From: Reclinomonas americana ATCC 50394 | Lineage: Eukaryota > Jakobida > Jakobea > Jakobida | NCBI GenBank assembly: GCA_048213135.1 | Contig: PS015032.1 | Span: 144,096-208,095, forward strand | DNA: 64,000 nucleotides | Direction of reading: 5' to 3' | In this document: positions 19,989-32,400 of the stretch, piece by piece | How the letters are laid out: the number at the start of each line of letters is the position of its first letter | Numbering within the stretch: the stretch's first letter is position 1 | Made by a program: the position numbers and the translations under genes | Notes under the pieces: generated by a model | The model's input: only the letters and a program-made list of their open reading frames with translations | Database searches by the model: none | Told to the model about the DNA's origin: nothing

Positions 19989-22900
19989 CGCCAGCAGCAG
20001 GTGCAGGCGGAGGAGGCGGAGCGGCGGCGGGTGGAGATGGAGCAGCGGGAGCGTGAGCGGCAGGACTACATTCGCGCGCAAAAGGAGCAGCGTGCGCGCG
20101 CCGTGGCCGAGCAGCAGGCGCGCACCAAGATGCGCGTGGAGATGGCTCTGTCGCGCGACAAGGAGCAGCTGGAGCGGGCGCGCGAGGAGTTTCGGGAACG
20201 GCAGCGGCAGACCGAGGAGCGACGTCGGCAGTTTGAGCACGAGCGCGAGGAGCGCAAGCGGCAGAATCAGCAGCGTGCCGAGCAAAAGGCGCGCGAGATT
20301 CAGGAGACGCAGGAGCGCATGCACCAGGTGGAGTCGGAGAGGAAGCGGACGATTGAGGAGCAGCAGGGGGCCATGGAGGAGCGGCTGAGAAGGCGCGAGG
20401 AGGAGATGAAGCAGTGGGAGACGGAGCGCAAGGCGTACGAGGAGCGCAAGGAGGAGGAGCGCAAGGCCAAGTTGCGCAAGATGAACGAGATGATGGAGAG
20501 CCGCAAGCAGGAGCTGCTGCACCGGCAGCAGGAGGAGGAGATGCTGGTGCAGCAGGCCAAGGAGAAGCAGGAGCGCGATCGGCTGCTCAAGCTGGAAATG
20601 GAGCGGTTGAACAAGTTGGAGAAGCAGGAGAATATCGAGCGGTTGAAGCGGGTGGAGGATTACCGGCGGCAGCAGCATCTCGAGCGCATTCATGAGGAGG
20701 ATGCGCGGGCGCAGCAGGTGAAGCGCAAGAAGGAGGAGTTGGTGGAGAAGGTATGAAAGGGGAAGGGATGGGGGGAGGGGGATTGAGGGGAAGGGTGCTG
20801 AATGAGTGTGTGCGCACAGCGAAAGGCCATGCAGCGGGAGGCGGCGGAGCAAAAGGCGTTGATTATGAGGCAGCTGGAGCAGGCGAAGAAGCAGGGGAAG
20901 ATGCAGTTGCGATGAAAGGGAAGGGAGAAGGGCAAGGGGGTAAAGGGGGAAGAAAGGGGAAGGGAGGGAGGGAGAGGGAGGAGGGAAAGGAGAAGGGGAG
21001 GAAAGGGGAGGGAGTGTTGTTTGGTGGAAAGAGAAGAAGCGCATTGCTATCGTGTTGCGCATGTGTCATTATTGCTGACTACCTTTCGACAATGCACAGA
21101 GGTGGATCGATCATGTCGCCAACGCCCTCGGATGGCAGGCTCAGTGCGCGGACGCCGATGAGTTGCGTTCTCTTTGACGATGTTTCTGCCCATCTCTTGT
21201 CTCTCCTCTGTTTCTCTGCTCTCTTTTCGTCTCTGTCTCTGTCTCTGTTTGTCTCTCTCTCTGTCTCTCTCTCTCTCTCTTCCCCTTTCCTTTCCCCGGA
21301 TCATTGCTCACTCCTCCCTTTTACTCGTAGATGGTCACGGCCACGGCGCACCGACATCGGCTGCGCCTCCGGAGAGCGAGTCGCGACCGCAGTCCGCACC
21401 AATTGGTCGATCAATTGGCAGCGCGCCGCGTCGGCCTCCACCGCCGCGCAAGCAAGTGGTGCAAGGTTTGTGTGATGAGAGAGAGGAGATGTCTATTGAT
21501 AGGCGCTCATGTCACTCGCAGCGCCAACCATTGTGACCACCACTGTGCCAGGACCACCGCCACCCGTGGGCAGTGCGGCTTCCGAGTCGGGAGCGATGAG
21601 TGGGCATGGCATGTCGTCGGATTTGGGGGTGCCGACCAAGCCGATCAAGTGAGTCGAAAGGGCGAAGAGGGGGGAAGGGGGGAGGGAGGGAGAAGGGGGA
21701 AGGAGGGAGAAGGGGAGAAGGGGAGAAGGGGGAAGGGGAGGAGGGGAGAAGGGGGAAGGATGCGAAAGAGGAAGAGAGGGCTTGCTAATGTTTTGAATAT
21801 CTTCTGCCTCGAAAGAGCTGGGTATCTTCAGGTGGTGTTACATTGTCGAATCTGCATGGGTTATCTCGTTTTACTCGTCGTGTCTGTCCTTTCTGCTCAC
21901 GTGTAACGCATCTCTCCGTTTCGCTCAGATCCTCCTTTCATTTATTGTATCTGTTCTCTGAGATTGCGAGCATCTCAGCGAGAGAGAGAGAGAGGAGGGA
22001 GAGGGAGAGAGTGGGAGAGACAGAGGTGGGCGAGAGAGGGAGAGAGAGGGAGAGAGAGGAGAGAGGAGGGGGAGAAAGAGGAGTGTGAGAGAGAGGCAGA
22101 GGCAGAGAGAGAGAGAGAGAGAGAGGAGGAGAGAGAGAGAGAGAGGAGGAGAGGAGGAAGAGAGAGAGGAGAGAGAGAGAGAGAGTGGAGCGTCATTGCG
22201 TTGAGGGCTGGCATTGCATTCTTGCTTGTCTCACATCTCTTTCTCTGTTTTTGCGTTGTGTTTTCTCTGTCTCTCTGTCGTTGTGTTGAGAAGCTGGCAT
22301 CGCATTCTTGCTTTCACGCATCTCTTTCTGTCTTTGTATTGTGTTTTCTCTGTCTCTCTGTCATTGTGAGAGGCTGGTATTGCATTCTTGGTTGTCACGC
22401 ATCTCTCTGTCTTTGTATTGTGTCTTCTCTGTCTCTTTGTTGTTGTGTTGAGAGACTGGCATTGCATTCTTGCTTTCACGCATCTCTCTCTGTCTTTGTA
22501 TTGTGTTTTCTCTGTCTTTCTGTCATTGTGTTGAGAGGCTGTTATTGCACTCTTGCTTGTCACGCATCTCTCTGTCTTTGTATTGTGTTTTCTCTGTCTC
22601 TCTGTCATTGCGTTGAGAGGCTGGCATTGCATTCTTGCTTGTCTCGCATCTCTCTGTCTTTGTATTGTGTTTTCTCTGTCTCTCTGTCATTGTGTTGAGA
22701 AGCTGGCATCGCATTCTTCTTTGTCTCACATCTCTCTCTGTCGTTGTGTTGTGCTTTCTCTGTCTCTTTGTTGTGTGTTGAGAGGCTGGCATTGCATTCT
22801 TGCTTGTCTCGCATCTCTTTCTCTGTTTTTGCGTTGTGTTTTCTCTGTCTCTCTGTCATTGTGTTGAGAAGCTGGCATCGCTTCTTCTTTATTCCGTTAT

Positions 22901-23159
22901 CTCTCTCTGTCTTTGCATTGTGTTTTCTCTGCTTCTTTATCATTGCGTTGAGAGGCTGGCATTTCATTCTTGCTTGTCTCGCATCTCTCTCTCTGTCTTT
23001 GTGTTGTGGTTGTCTCTCCGTCATTGTGTTGAGAGGCTGGCATTGCATTCTCGTTCGTCTCGCATCTCTCTCTTTTTGTGTTGTGTTTTCTCTGTCTCTC
23101 TGTCATTGTGTTGAGAGACTGGCATCGCAGTCTTGTTTATTCCGTTATCTATCTCTTCT

Positions 23160-23198
<39 letters not shown>

Positions 23199-25231
23199 TC
23201 TGCACGTTCCTCATCCCTTTCTCGACTTCCGTCGTTTCTGTGCTCTTGGACTGTTGCTGGCAGCTGAAATGTGGGGAACGAGATGTACGAGAGATTACAG
23301 AGTGCCAATCTCACACTTCCTGTCTCTTTTCCTGTCTCTCCTTGCTCTTCTCTCCTCTGTCTCTCTCTCGCTCTTCCTCTCTCTTTCCTCACAAACAGGC
23401 AGACATGCACGAGGACATAAAATACAGAGAGCAAGGGAGCACACTGTTTACGCAGATCTCTCTCTCTGTCGCTGTCTGTCTTTCTCCAGGACTGTGCAGA
23501 TAGCGGAACATCACTTCTGGATAATCCTACATTGCATTGTCGACCCGCTCATTGCCATTTCCCCCTTTCCTTCTCCTTTCCCTCCCCCACAGACCCCGCC
23601 GCCAGCAACCACCCATCAGCCCAACCCACAGCTCACCCTCGTCGGCCACGCACCAAGCCGCTGCGGCCTACGCCCCGAGGCAACCGGCCAAGGTTCCTTG
23701 CTTGTCACGCACATCCCCATCCTCTCGCACACCTGCTTACCTTCCCTCTCGCGTTGCAGCCCAAGCCCAAGGCCAACAAGGCGGCGCGCAAGAGTGGCAC
23801 CAACGCCGGGTGGGAGCGCATTGAGTTGCTGAAGAAGCGACAGAACCAGGATCTCCTCGCACTGCTGGAGGAGGAGCAAGAAAAAGAGAATCAGAGGGAG
23901 CAGATCAAGGCCAATGTGCGTCTCGCCGCAGCAGCTGCGTGTGTGCATGTCTTTGAGGCTTACTATGTGAGCTGTAGGTCACCGATACGACGGAAATGGA
24001 GCGTCTGGAGAAGATCTTTGGCATTGAGCGGGCCAAGGCCAATGAGAATATCATGCGCGTTGTCGAGTTGCGTGCGAGAGGGAGAGGGAGGGAGGGAGAG
24101 GGGAGAGGGAGAGAGAGAGTGAGGGAGAGAGAGAGGAGGGAGGGAGGGAGGGAGAAGGAGCGAGAGAGAAAGAGCGGAGAGAGGAGAGAGAGAGAGAAGA
24201 GAAGAGAGAGAAGAGAGAGAGAGATTCAGAGAAAGAGAGAGAGGGAGGGAGAGACCTGCATCCGTGTCAATCACAAGGAGAGTGAGTTCGTCACGATCGC
24301 CACTGCTGGCAATTATTGATCAAAGACAGAACGTATGCTGAATGTGACAAAGAGGACACCCGTGCACATGCAGCTGCGACTGGCCTAAAGGCAGCAGAGT
24401 GGTGCGTGAGAAAGTGAGAGAGAGAGCTGAGAGAGAGAGAGCGAGGTGAGAGAGGGAAAGACACAAAAGGCGAAGAGGCTNNNNNNNNNNNNNNNNNNNN
24501 NNNNNNNNNNNNNNNNNNNNNNNNNNNNNNNNNNNNNNNNNNNNNNNNNNNNNNNNNNNNNNNNNNNNGCAAAGAGAGAGAGAGAGAGCTAGATAGTGAG
24601 TGTGAGAGAGAGAGGAAGGGAGAGACCTGCATCCGTGTCAATCACAAGGAGAGTGCGTTTGGCCACTGCTGGCCATTATTGATCAAAGACAGAACGAATG
24701 CAGAATGTGACAGAGAGGACACCCGTGCACATGCAGNNNNNNNNNNNNNNNNNNNNNNNNNNNNNNNNNNNNNNNNNNNNNNNNNNNNNNNNNNNNNNNN
24801 NNNNNNNNNNNNNNNNNNNNNNNNNNNNNNNNNNNNNNNNNNNNNNNNNNNNNNNNNNNNNNNNNNNNNNNNNNNNNNNNNNNNNNNNNNNNNNTACCAG
24901 CTGCGAAAAGGCAGCAGCAGAATGGTGCTTGAGAGAGAGAGAGAGTGTGTGCTGAGAGAGAGAGAGAGAGGTGTGTGAGAGAGACGAGGGAGAGAGAGAG
25001 AGGTGTGTGAGAGACAGGGGAGAAAGAGGGGGCGAGAGAGGGAGAGAGGGAGAGAGGGAGAGAGAGAGAGAGGGAGGTAGAGAGACGAAAGGCGAAAGAG
25101 GCAGAGAGAGGTAGAGAGCGTGAGAGAGGCCTGGTTGCCACTCGCTGATTGCATTCGTTCTCACGACTGAAAACAGGTTGCATGAACGCGAGATCCTGGA
25201 CACAATGGCCAAATACGGCCTCACAGCATAG
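19989..25231 (+). CDS. Charged coiled-coil protein with Pro-rich middle and conserved-looking C-terminus (5' end missing)
   Basis: Exons in continuous phase: 19989-20750 (open at its 5' end into the gap 19843-19987), 20820-20905, 21100-21161, 21331-21465, 21522-21648, 23593-23692, 23760-23915, 23978-24066, 25177-25231. The first part is an uninterrupted E/R/K/Q helix. After KQGKMQ comes a disordered Ser/Pro/Gly segment (SPTPSDGRLSARTPM, RRPPPPRKQVVQ). Next is a basic Pro-rich stretch (KPKPKANKAARKSGTNAGW), a second helix (ELLKKRQNQDLLALLEEEQE) and the end ERLEKIFGIERAKANENI...LHEREILDTMAKYGLTA. Donors at 20906, 21162 and 24067 are GTTGCG, and the required phases exclude neighbouring GT alternatives at 24067. 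The last intron (24067-25176) holds two gaps. A cytoskeletal or ciliary role is a guess from composition; I could not name the family. Confidence 0.75.
22190..23150. repeat. Intronic minisatellite, ~85-90 bp unit, about 11 copies
   Basis: Inside the intron 21649-23592 a unit recurs: GTTGAGAGGCTGGCATTGCA, TTCTTGCTTGTCTCGCATC, a TC run, CTGTCTTTGTATTGTG, TTTTCTCTGTCTCTCTGTCATT. Copies begin near 22198, 22287, 22370, 22448, 22530, 22613, 22695, 22778, 22863, 22947 and 23030. Open frames on both strands are by-products of the array. Confidence 0.85.
24245..24736. repeat. Duplicated ~130 bp intronic block around a gap
   Basis: GAGACCTGCATCCGTGTCAA followed by TCACAAGGAGAGTG, then ATTATTGATCAAAGACAGAACG and GAGGACACCCGTGCACATGC, occur at about 24249-24375 and again at about 24622-24736. 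The copies are ~372 bp apart and the gap 24481-24568 lies between them. Both sit in the last intron of the coiled-coil gene; an adjoining gap (24737-24894) may hide more copies. Confidence 0.75.
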
Positions 25232-25590
25232 TCTGCTGTCCCGTTTTTTTCCTTTACGTGCGTGTGCGAGCGTACTTTATTTTGTCTGTTGTCGACGGAC
25301 CGTAGGCGTGTGTGTCAGTGGGTGGTTGTTGTTTCTGTAATGAAAGTGATGCCGGAGTTTGAGTTGCTGTCAGACACGTCTTGTCAGGCAGATTTTGTTT
25401 GCGTCTTCATGGCATGTGTATTCGTGGAGGGAAGGCAGAGGAAGAGGACCTGGCGGAGAGAGAGTGGAAAGCAAAGCAGATACAGAGTAACCTGGCTGGA
25501 ACAGACAGACCGCTGCCGGGTTTGACAGGATTGTTGTCCGCCCGCATCGTTTCTCTCTCTGCACTCTGTTGCGCACACGCACACACACAC

Positions 25591-27680
25591 ATGTCTGACG
25601 TGGACGATCGCGCGCCGGCCGAGGCCGCAGCGCCCAAGGAGGAGCCGCGTGATTTTGAGAAAGAGTTGCAGGATCTCCATCGCTTGCTGGCCACCAAGGC
25701 CGAGGAGCTTGCGGTGGCCGACGCAAAGACTCGGGAGACTGTGGCGTCGCTCCAAGCTCTCGTTGAGGAGAGGCGCATCGCCCAGGAGGCGTGGGAGGCT
25801 GAGAAGGAGGCCTTGCGTGCAGAGGTCGAGTCGCTGCGTGCCGATCGGGTGGCTCGCGATGAGGAGGTTGGTCGACTGCTTGCCGAGGTTGGCAGGCTGC
25901 AGGCCGAGAAGGAGGCCGCCGATGCCGAGAGCAGCAGGGTGCGAGCTGAGAAGGATGACGAGATCGGCAGGGTTCGTGCCGAGAAGGATGACGAGATCGG
26001 CAGGGTGCGAGCCGAGAAGGATGAGGAGATCGGCAGGGTGCGCGCCGAGAAGGATGACGAGATCAGCAGGGTGCGCGCCGAGAAGGATGAGGAGATCGGC
26101 AGGGTTCGTGCCGAGAAGGATGCCGAGAAGGATGCAGCGATTTGCCAACTGCGCGCCGAGAAGGACGACGAGATCGGCAGGGTGCGACTCGAGAAGGAGG
26201 CCGCGGATGCAGCGACTGGCCAACTGCGCGCCGAGAAGGATGACGAGATCTGCAGGGTGCGTGCCGAGAAGGAGGCCGCCCAAGCCGACATGGACAGGCT
26301 GCGCGTCCTTCTTGACGAGGCCACGGCAGAAGTGGCGCATCTGCGAGGCCGCTTGCTGGAGGCCGAGGAGGTGGCGGCCAAGCCGCTGCAGTTGGAGCGC
26401 ATGGATGCCAAGCTGGAAAAGTTGTTGCAAATGGTGGGCAAGCACCTGGACGTGTTGCAGCCGCTGTTGCTGTCGGTCGAGAGCACGATGGTCGCCGAGC
26501 CCGTGGTCGATCGCGACGACGATGTCTATGATGACGACGACGACCTTTCACAACCTGATGTGGATGAGGAGGACATTGAACTGCTCGAGGAGTGCGTCGC
26601 CGAGTCCACGGCACCTACTTCGCCTGCGCCGGTCACGCCGGTGGCTATCGTCACCGCTGCTGCTGCTGCTGCTTCTCCTGCGCCTGCGCCTGGAGAGATC
26701 TCTGTCACCACCGCTGCGGGGAGCAGTGCCCTTTCGCCACCGCCACCGTCACCGCTGCTGCTCATGGTGCCGCGACGGAGTGGCGAGCGGCGCACCTTCC
26801 CGAAAGTCAAGGTGATCAATGGCACCGTCGGCTGCCGCGCGGAGGCGTTTGGGAGCCTCCGCTGGCAGCTGTCGATGCACAATCGTGGCGGTGGCAATGG
26901 GTGGGATTGGAGTGAGAATGCGGCGGGGGCGGGGCCGGAGGTGGGGGTGATGTTGGTGATGGATGTGGTGGTGGCGGAGGAGGGGGGTGGGGTGGGGGTG
27001 GTGGGTGATGTGGAGGTGGTGAGGAGGGCGGCGGGGGAGAGGAGGGGTGAGTAAGGAAAGGGGAAGGGGGTGGAGGGGGAAGAAGGAGGTGGAGGGGAGG
27101 GGGGAAGGGGAAGGGGGAGGAGGGGAAGGGGGAGAGGGTGANNNNNNNNNNNNNNNNNNNNNNNNNNNNNNNNNNNNNNNNNNNNNNNNNNNNNNNNNNN
27201 NNNNNNNNNNNNNNNNNNNNNNNNNNNNNNNNNNNNNNNNNNNNNNNNNNNNNNNNNNNNNNNNNNNNNNNNNNNNNNNNNNNNNNNNNNNNNNNNNNNN
27301 NNNNNNNNNNNNNNNNNNNNNNNNNNNNNNNNNNNNNNNNNNNNNNNNNNNNNNNNNNNNNNNNNNNNNNNNNNNNNNNNNNNNNNNNNNNNNNNNNNNN
27401 NNNNNNNNNNNNNNNNNNNNNNNNNNNNNNNNNNNNNNNNNNNNNNNNNNNNNNNNNNNNNNNNNNNNNNNNNNNNNNNNNNNNNNNNNNNNNNNNNNNN
27501 NNNNNNNNNNNNNNNNNNNNNNNNNNNNNNNNNNNNNNNNNNNNNNNNNNNNNNNNNNNNNNNNNNNNNNNNNNNNNNNNNNNNNNNNNNNNNNGGGGGG
27601 ATAAGGGGAAGGGGGAGGAGGGGAAGGCGAAGAAGAGGAAGATGAGCTGGGTCTTCTTCTTCTTCTTCTTCTTCTTCTTC

Positions 27681-27712
<32 letters not shown>

Positions 27713-28855
27713 CTTGTTGTACTTGTTGTTGCTGTTGTCGTGGTTCTTCTTTTCTTCTTCTCCTCCTCCTCCTCCTACTTCTTCTTCATCTTCTGGTTGT
27801 TGTGGTCATTGTGTTGTTGTTGTTGTTGTTATTGTTGTTGTACATGTTGTTGTTGTTGTTGTTGGTGTTGTTTTTTGTTGATGTCTTCGTCTCCATCATC
27901 CTCTTCTTGTTCTTCTTCTTCTCCTCCTCTCTTCCTCCTCCCTTCTTCTTCTTGTTGTTGTCCTTTTCTCTGCCACTTCTTTCCTCTTGTCCGTCTTCCT
28001 GCAGCTTTTCCTCTCTCCTTTTCTTGTTCTTGTTTTCTCCTCGTCCATCTTCCCTCTTCTCGTCGCCCTCTTTTCCTTCTTTTTTGTTCATGTCCCCCTC
28101 TTGTTCCTCCTTCGTCTGCCTCTTGTTGTTGTTATTCTTCTTCTTCTTTTCCTCCTCCTCCTCCTCCTGTTTCCTCTTCCTTTTTCTTGTCCTTTTCTTG
28201 TTGTTGCTGTTGTTCTTATTCTTCTTCCTCCACCTCGTGTTTCTCTTTGTTCTTTTTCTTGTTTTGTTGTTGTTGTTGTTCTTTTTCTCCTCACCACTCC
28301 TCCTGTTCCTCTTGCTCCCTCTTGTTGATGTTGTTGTTGTTATGTTGTGGTCGAGGTTCTTCTTCTTGTTCTTGTTCTTCTCCTCCTTCAACTTCTTCTT
28401 CTTCTTCTTCTCGTCGTACTCTTGTTCTTGTTCTTCTCCTTCTTGTGCTGTTGTTGTTGTTGCTCTTCTTCGTCTCTTTCTCCTGTTCCTCTTCCTTGCA
28501 GTTGTTGCAGTGTTCTTCTCCCCTCTTGATCTCCTTTCTTCTGGTGTGGCTCACTCAATTGCCTTCGCAGTGGACCTCAAGGACGGCCGATCGGTGCTGG
28601 TGATCATGGTGGCGGAGGCCAGTGCCGCCACGGTGGTGCCGCTGGTTCGCGAGCGACTGGTGCCGGACGTGGTGTCGTCGCAGGAGGAGCTGTTCTTTTT
28701 GGTGGTCACCCAGGAAGTGAAGACAAGTGAGTAGGTGGAGGGGTGTGGTGGTAACGAGTGGTGTGCTGATTGAGTGGCGTTTGTGTGCAGACAAGCTGGC
28801 ACTCACGCGGGAAGGGACTGCGGCGATGCGGGGGGCGGCAGCGTGGTTTGATTGA
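25591..28855 (+). CDS. Hendecad coiled-coil protein with acidic linker and C-terminal globular domain (complete)
   Basis: Exons 25591-27046, 28571-28726 and 28791-28855 sum to 1677 nt (558 residues) with matching phases; the first intron contains the gap 27142-27594. The ATG (MSDVDDRAPAEAAA) was chosen because sequence before it is CA-rich leader; an in-frame ATG further upstream cannot be excluded. Residues ~20-290 are coiled coil. Residues ~116-228 are 11-residue units of the form RAEKDDEIGRV, a hendecad rather than heptad periodicity. Residues ~308-333 are strongly acidic (DDDVYDDDDDLSQPDVDEED). A Thr/Pro/Ala/Ser linker follows. The C-terminal domain starts near FPKVKVINGTVGCRAEAFG and continues after the intron as VDLKDGRSVLVIMVAEASA and ELFFLVVTQEV, suggesting a beta-rich fold. 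No family is recognised. Confidence 0.78.
27645..28560. repeat. Trinucleotide-rich intron, (TTC)n/(TTG)n/(TCC)n
   Basis: Over 900 bases of interrupted TTC, TTG and CTC triplets fill the second half of intron 27047-28570. Antisense open frames (Asn/Lys/Glu/Thr-rich) and sense ones (Phe/Leu/Ser-rich) come from the repeat. The polypyrimidine run ends at the acceptor CTTCGCAG at 28570. Confidence 0.85.
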
Positions 28856-29411
28856 GGCGAGGGAGGAGAGTTGGTGATGGTGAAGCAATGAAAGAAAGCA
28901 GTTTTCAGTGACGACAGACATGCTTCTCTCTTGTATGTTTGTAGCGCACACTGCAGCAAAGCGAAGCAAAGTGACAGGCAGTGCATCTGTGCAAGAGGTC
29001 GGGAAATACTAATAGATCGATGTGCTTCTTGGCTGCTGTCTTTGTGAACTCTGCCTATCAAATGCGCTGGAGCATCAGTGTGAGTGTTGGTGTGTGCGCA
29101 GTGTGGTGTGCGTGTTCGGTTGCAATCTGACACTTTTTGTCTGCTTTCTGGGTGACATCTTCACGCCTTGTGTACTGTGGGTTGGAAAGGAGGAAGTAGA
29201 GCGGAGGGAGAACACTGGTCGATGGTGGAGTGCGTGATGTTGCCGTCAGCCGGGTTCCACATACACGACAGGAACCAGTCAGCCGGACGATTGACAGCCT
29301 ATATTTCGCACTCATCGCGGAGCACAGAGGTCGCGACTTCGAGAGCATTGTGTCGTCACTTTGGCAACTACGGGGTGTACAGGGAGTAGAGCGCGCGTGG
29401 CAGAGGCGGAT
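28856..29411. other. Intergenic region before paralogue A
   Basis: Moderate composition with few repeats. A short open frame at 29230-29415 (+) ends by overlapping the ATG of paralogue A in another frame. It reads protein-like (RTIDSLYFALIAEHRGRDFE) but no start, splice partner or family can be given. It could be a leader or a remnant. Confidence 0.35.
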
Positions 29412-32400
29412 ATGACGCGAGTGACATTGACGTTCACTCGAAGTTTAAAGCGCGGCGACCAGTCGCCACTGAGCAAAGGCTTGTTTCACATTGACTTGCA
29501 TTCTGGTAGTGTGTTGTGCAGCTCACCTTTTTGTTTTCCTTGTAGTGTTCCTTGTCATCAAGGATCCGAAGACTGGGAAATGGCCTGGGTCCGAACCAGT
29601 GGAGGAGACCACGTATGGAGCAGGGTCCAAAATCCGCTTGTGCTTTCAACGTGGATGTGGTTGGGAGGCGTGTGTTAGTCTCCCGATTGGCGAGCAGCGC
29701 TTCACAGTGAGTTGACTTCCTGCACTTGAATTTCGCGCATGCAGAAGCTCACCCGAAAATCAGTTCTTTGTTATCTTCCAGAATCGAGATAGGGCGTGGC
29801 TTCCAAGCGCGCATTACGACACGATCATGGATGAGCATCTCGGTCACCAGGTCAACACGGTGATGATCTCCAAGCCAGCGAAGAGTTCGTGGGAAGACGA
29901 GTACCACGCTCGTCTTGAGACGGAGAACGACAGAGACGAACTTATGGTGCAAGTTGACGAGCTTTCCGGCGAAGTCAAGTTCTTGCGAGCGGAGGGCCGT
30001 CGACTTGCAGCTTCTCTGCAGGAGTACGGCCGCATGGTGGCAGAGCGAGACGAACAGGTGCGGGGTCTGGAGGAGCAAGTCGCCGCGCTGCGCGCGGCAG
30101 CAAACGAAGCCTACCTGATGACGAGACAACGCGAAGACGAGTTGGTCCATCTGAGGGCCGAGAATCACAGACTGACCGAATCCGGCAACATGGTGGCTTT
30201 CTTGGAGGCTGACAGCCGCAACCTGAAGGCGGAACGCGATCAACTGCGTTCCGACAGGGACAACTTGGCGAGTGAACTTGAGCGCCTGCGTACTGCGGCG
30301 CCGACGCAGACGCCAACGCCGATGCCACAGCCAAATCCGGCATCGGAGCCACTTGTGCAGCTGCAAGCTCCAGCCGGCTTCGAGGTTGTCGATGCAGAAG
30401 GCGTTCCACGCGACGTCCAAACACGAGTTGGCGAGCTCATTCGTCAATGCCGCTATGGCAGCTCATTGAGCGAAGTTGCCTTGCGCCGTGTACTCGAGGG
30501 CCTTGTCGAGGCCCACGACCGGCAGCTTGCGGAGATTCAACACCAGCAGCGCCGTTGCGAGGACCTCAACACGACTCTGGTCAGCATCTCGAAAGAGCGC
30601 GACAGCCTGCGCGGTGAGCTGGCGAGCCGAACGTCGGCACCGTCGGAAAGCGGCGAGCTGCTTCGCCGGTACGGTGAGGCTTCGCAACAGCTGGTCGAAG
30701 CCAACAAGCAGATCGGATCACTCACTGCAACTCTGGAGGCCACAAGTCAAGCCATTCTGGCGAAAGAGGCAGTTGTCGAGCAAGTGACGCAACGGTTCAC
30801 CACCTCGGAAGCTCGATGCGGTGAACTACAGCAGCAAGTCCATCAACAACAGCGCCAGGTTGACGAGCTTCGCGGCGAGGCCAGTCGCGCTACGACTCTG
30901 GCCGAGTTCAACAGCACACTCAAGGCTCAAGTTGTCACGCTTGCGGACCAGCTTGCAGACGCCTCCAACAGGGCGGCAGCGGAGAAGGCGCGAGCGGACG
31001 ATTTGCAACATCGATACAAGTTGTTGCAGGATGACCACGACCAAGCGGAAACGAATCTCATCGAGCTCCGCAACGCCGTGGACACCCTCGGAAAAGCGAA
31101 GGAGTCCCTCCAGACCGCGGCCCGTGACTGGGAACGCGCTGCCGTCTCCAACAAGTCGATGATGGAGGAACGCGGCGCTCTGCTCATGTGCACCCTGGAA
31201 CGACTGAGGAACCTTGACTTCAGTCCGGAGTTGGACCTGGAGCATTGGCGAGCCTCTGCCACCGAGGCAGCGTCGCGGTCGACGGCCTCGACTGACGAGG
31301 AATCAGACCTCGCGTCCAAACTTCGAGAGGCGTTGGTATCAGCACGCCATCTTCTGGAGCGCAGGCTTGCTGACGAGAAGGCGCCGGCCGACGCTCAACA
31401 TGAATTGTTGAACCAGGTGAACGCCATCATCTTTGGGTACGAGGCGGCGTACGGCTGTGCCACCACGACAACAACGATCACAGACACACCACTGCGGCTC
31501 CAGCGGTTGCTGAAATGCATTCATGAACGAGTCATCAAGCCCACAGTCGAGTTCCAGGAGCAGCTACTTGGCTGGTCGTCGGCTGAGCGGCTCGAAATGG
31601 ACGTGATGCAGCGACTGGACGAGTCCAAGTTTGGTCTGACGAAGCAACATCAACAGGTCATTGGTGCGCTGGCGGCCTTGGTGCCAGAACAGGAGCGCCA
31701 GGGAACGCTCAGCCTCACCGACGTCGTCGCCCGCGCCGACGAGGAGCGTCTTCAGCCAGCCGACAGTCGCTCTTGGACTGCGAGGAGTCTCGAGGACGCG
31801 GTGCGCAACATCATCGACATGGTCAACGATGCCAGCCACCGCCTGTCAGCTGTACTGCCACATCGCCTGCGGCACGAACGGGCCACGCTCGTCGACATCG
31901 AGAATGCCACGACAACAACAATGCGCGACATTTGTAACAAGCTCGCTACGGCACTTCAACGCAGCTCCGGTGAAGTCGCTGTTGACGTGACCTTGGCTGT
32001 CGACAGTATTATCCTGGAGCGGGATTCGGCAATTGCCGACGTGGATCGGCTAGTCGAGGCTGCTGACAAGGTGCGCCTGCACTTCACGGAGAACACGCCA
32101 AGAGAACAGCAACACCAGATTGTGCAGCGACGCACGGGACAGCAACAACAACGACGGGTGGACCGAGCCGCCGCAAACCTGGAGCAAGCCGCTGAGTCTT
32201 GCATGAATTACTGGAAGACGCAGTGCAGCCACTTGGATGCAACATTGCAGGAGCGGGTTGTCGAACGCGAGAGGCTTCACGAGGAGCTGCGAGTTTCGAA
32301 TAAGCACATTCAACAATTGCAGGCGGACATACAGGCGGAACGAGACGAAGCCAAGAAGCAGTTTGAACAACTGCAACTGGCCATTACTACTGCCGCCAAG

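Noticed and set aside
22196-23114. Cys/Leu/Ser-rich plus-strand frames resembling membrane helices
   Set aside because: They repeat with the ~85 bp minisatellite in an intron whose flanking exons join in phase.
27786-28391. 201-residue Asn/Lys/Glu/Thr frame on the minus strand
   Set aside because: It translates the (TTC)n/(TTG)n intron and has no non-repetitive part.
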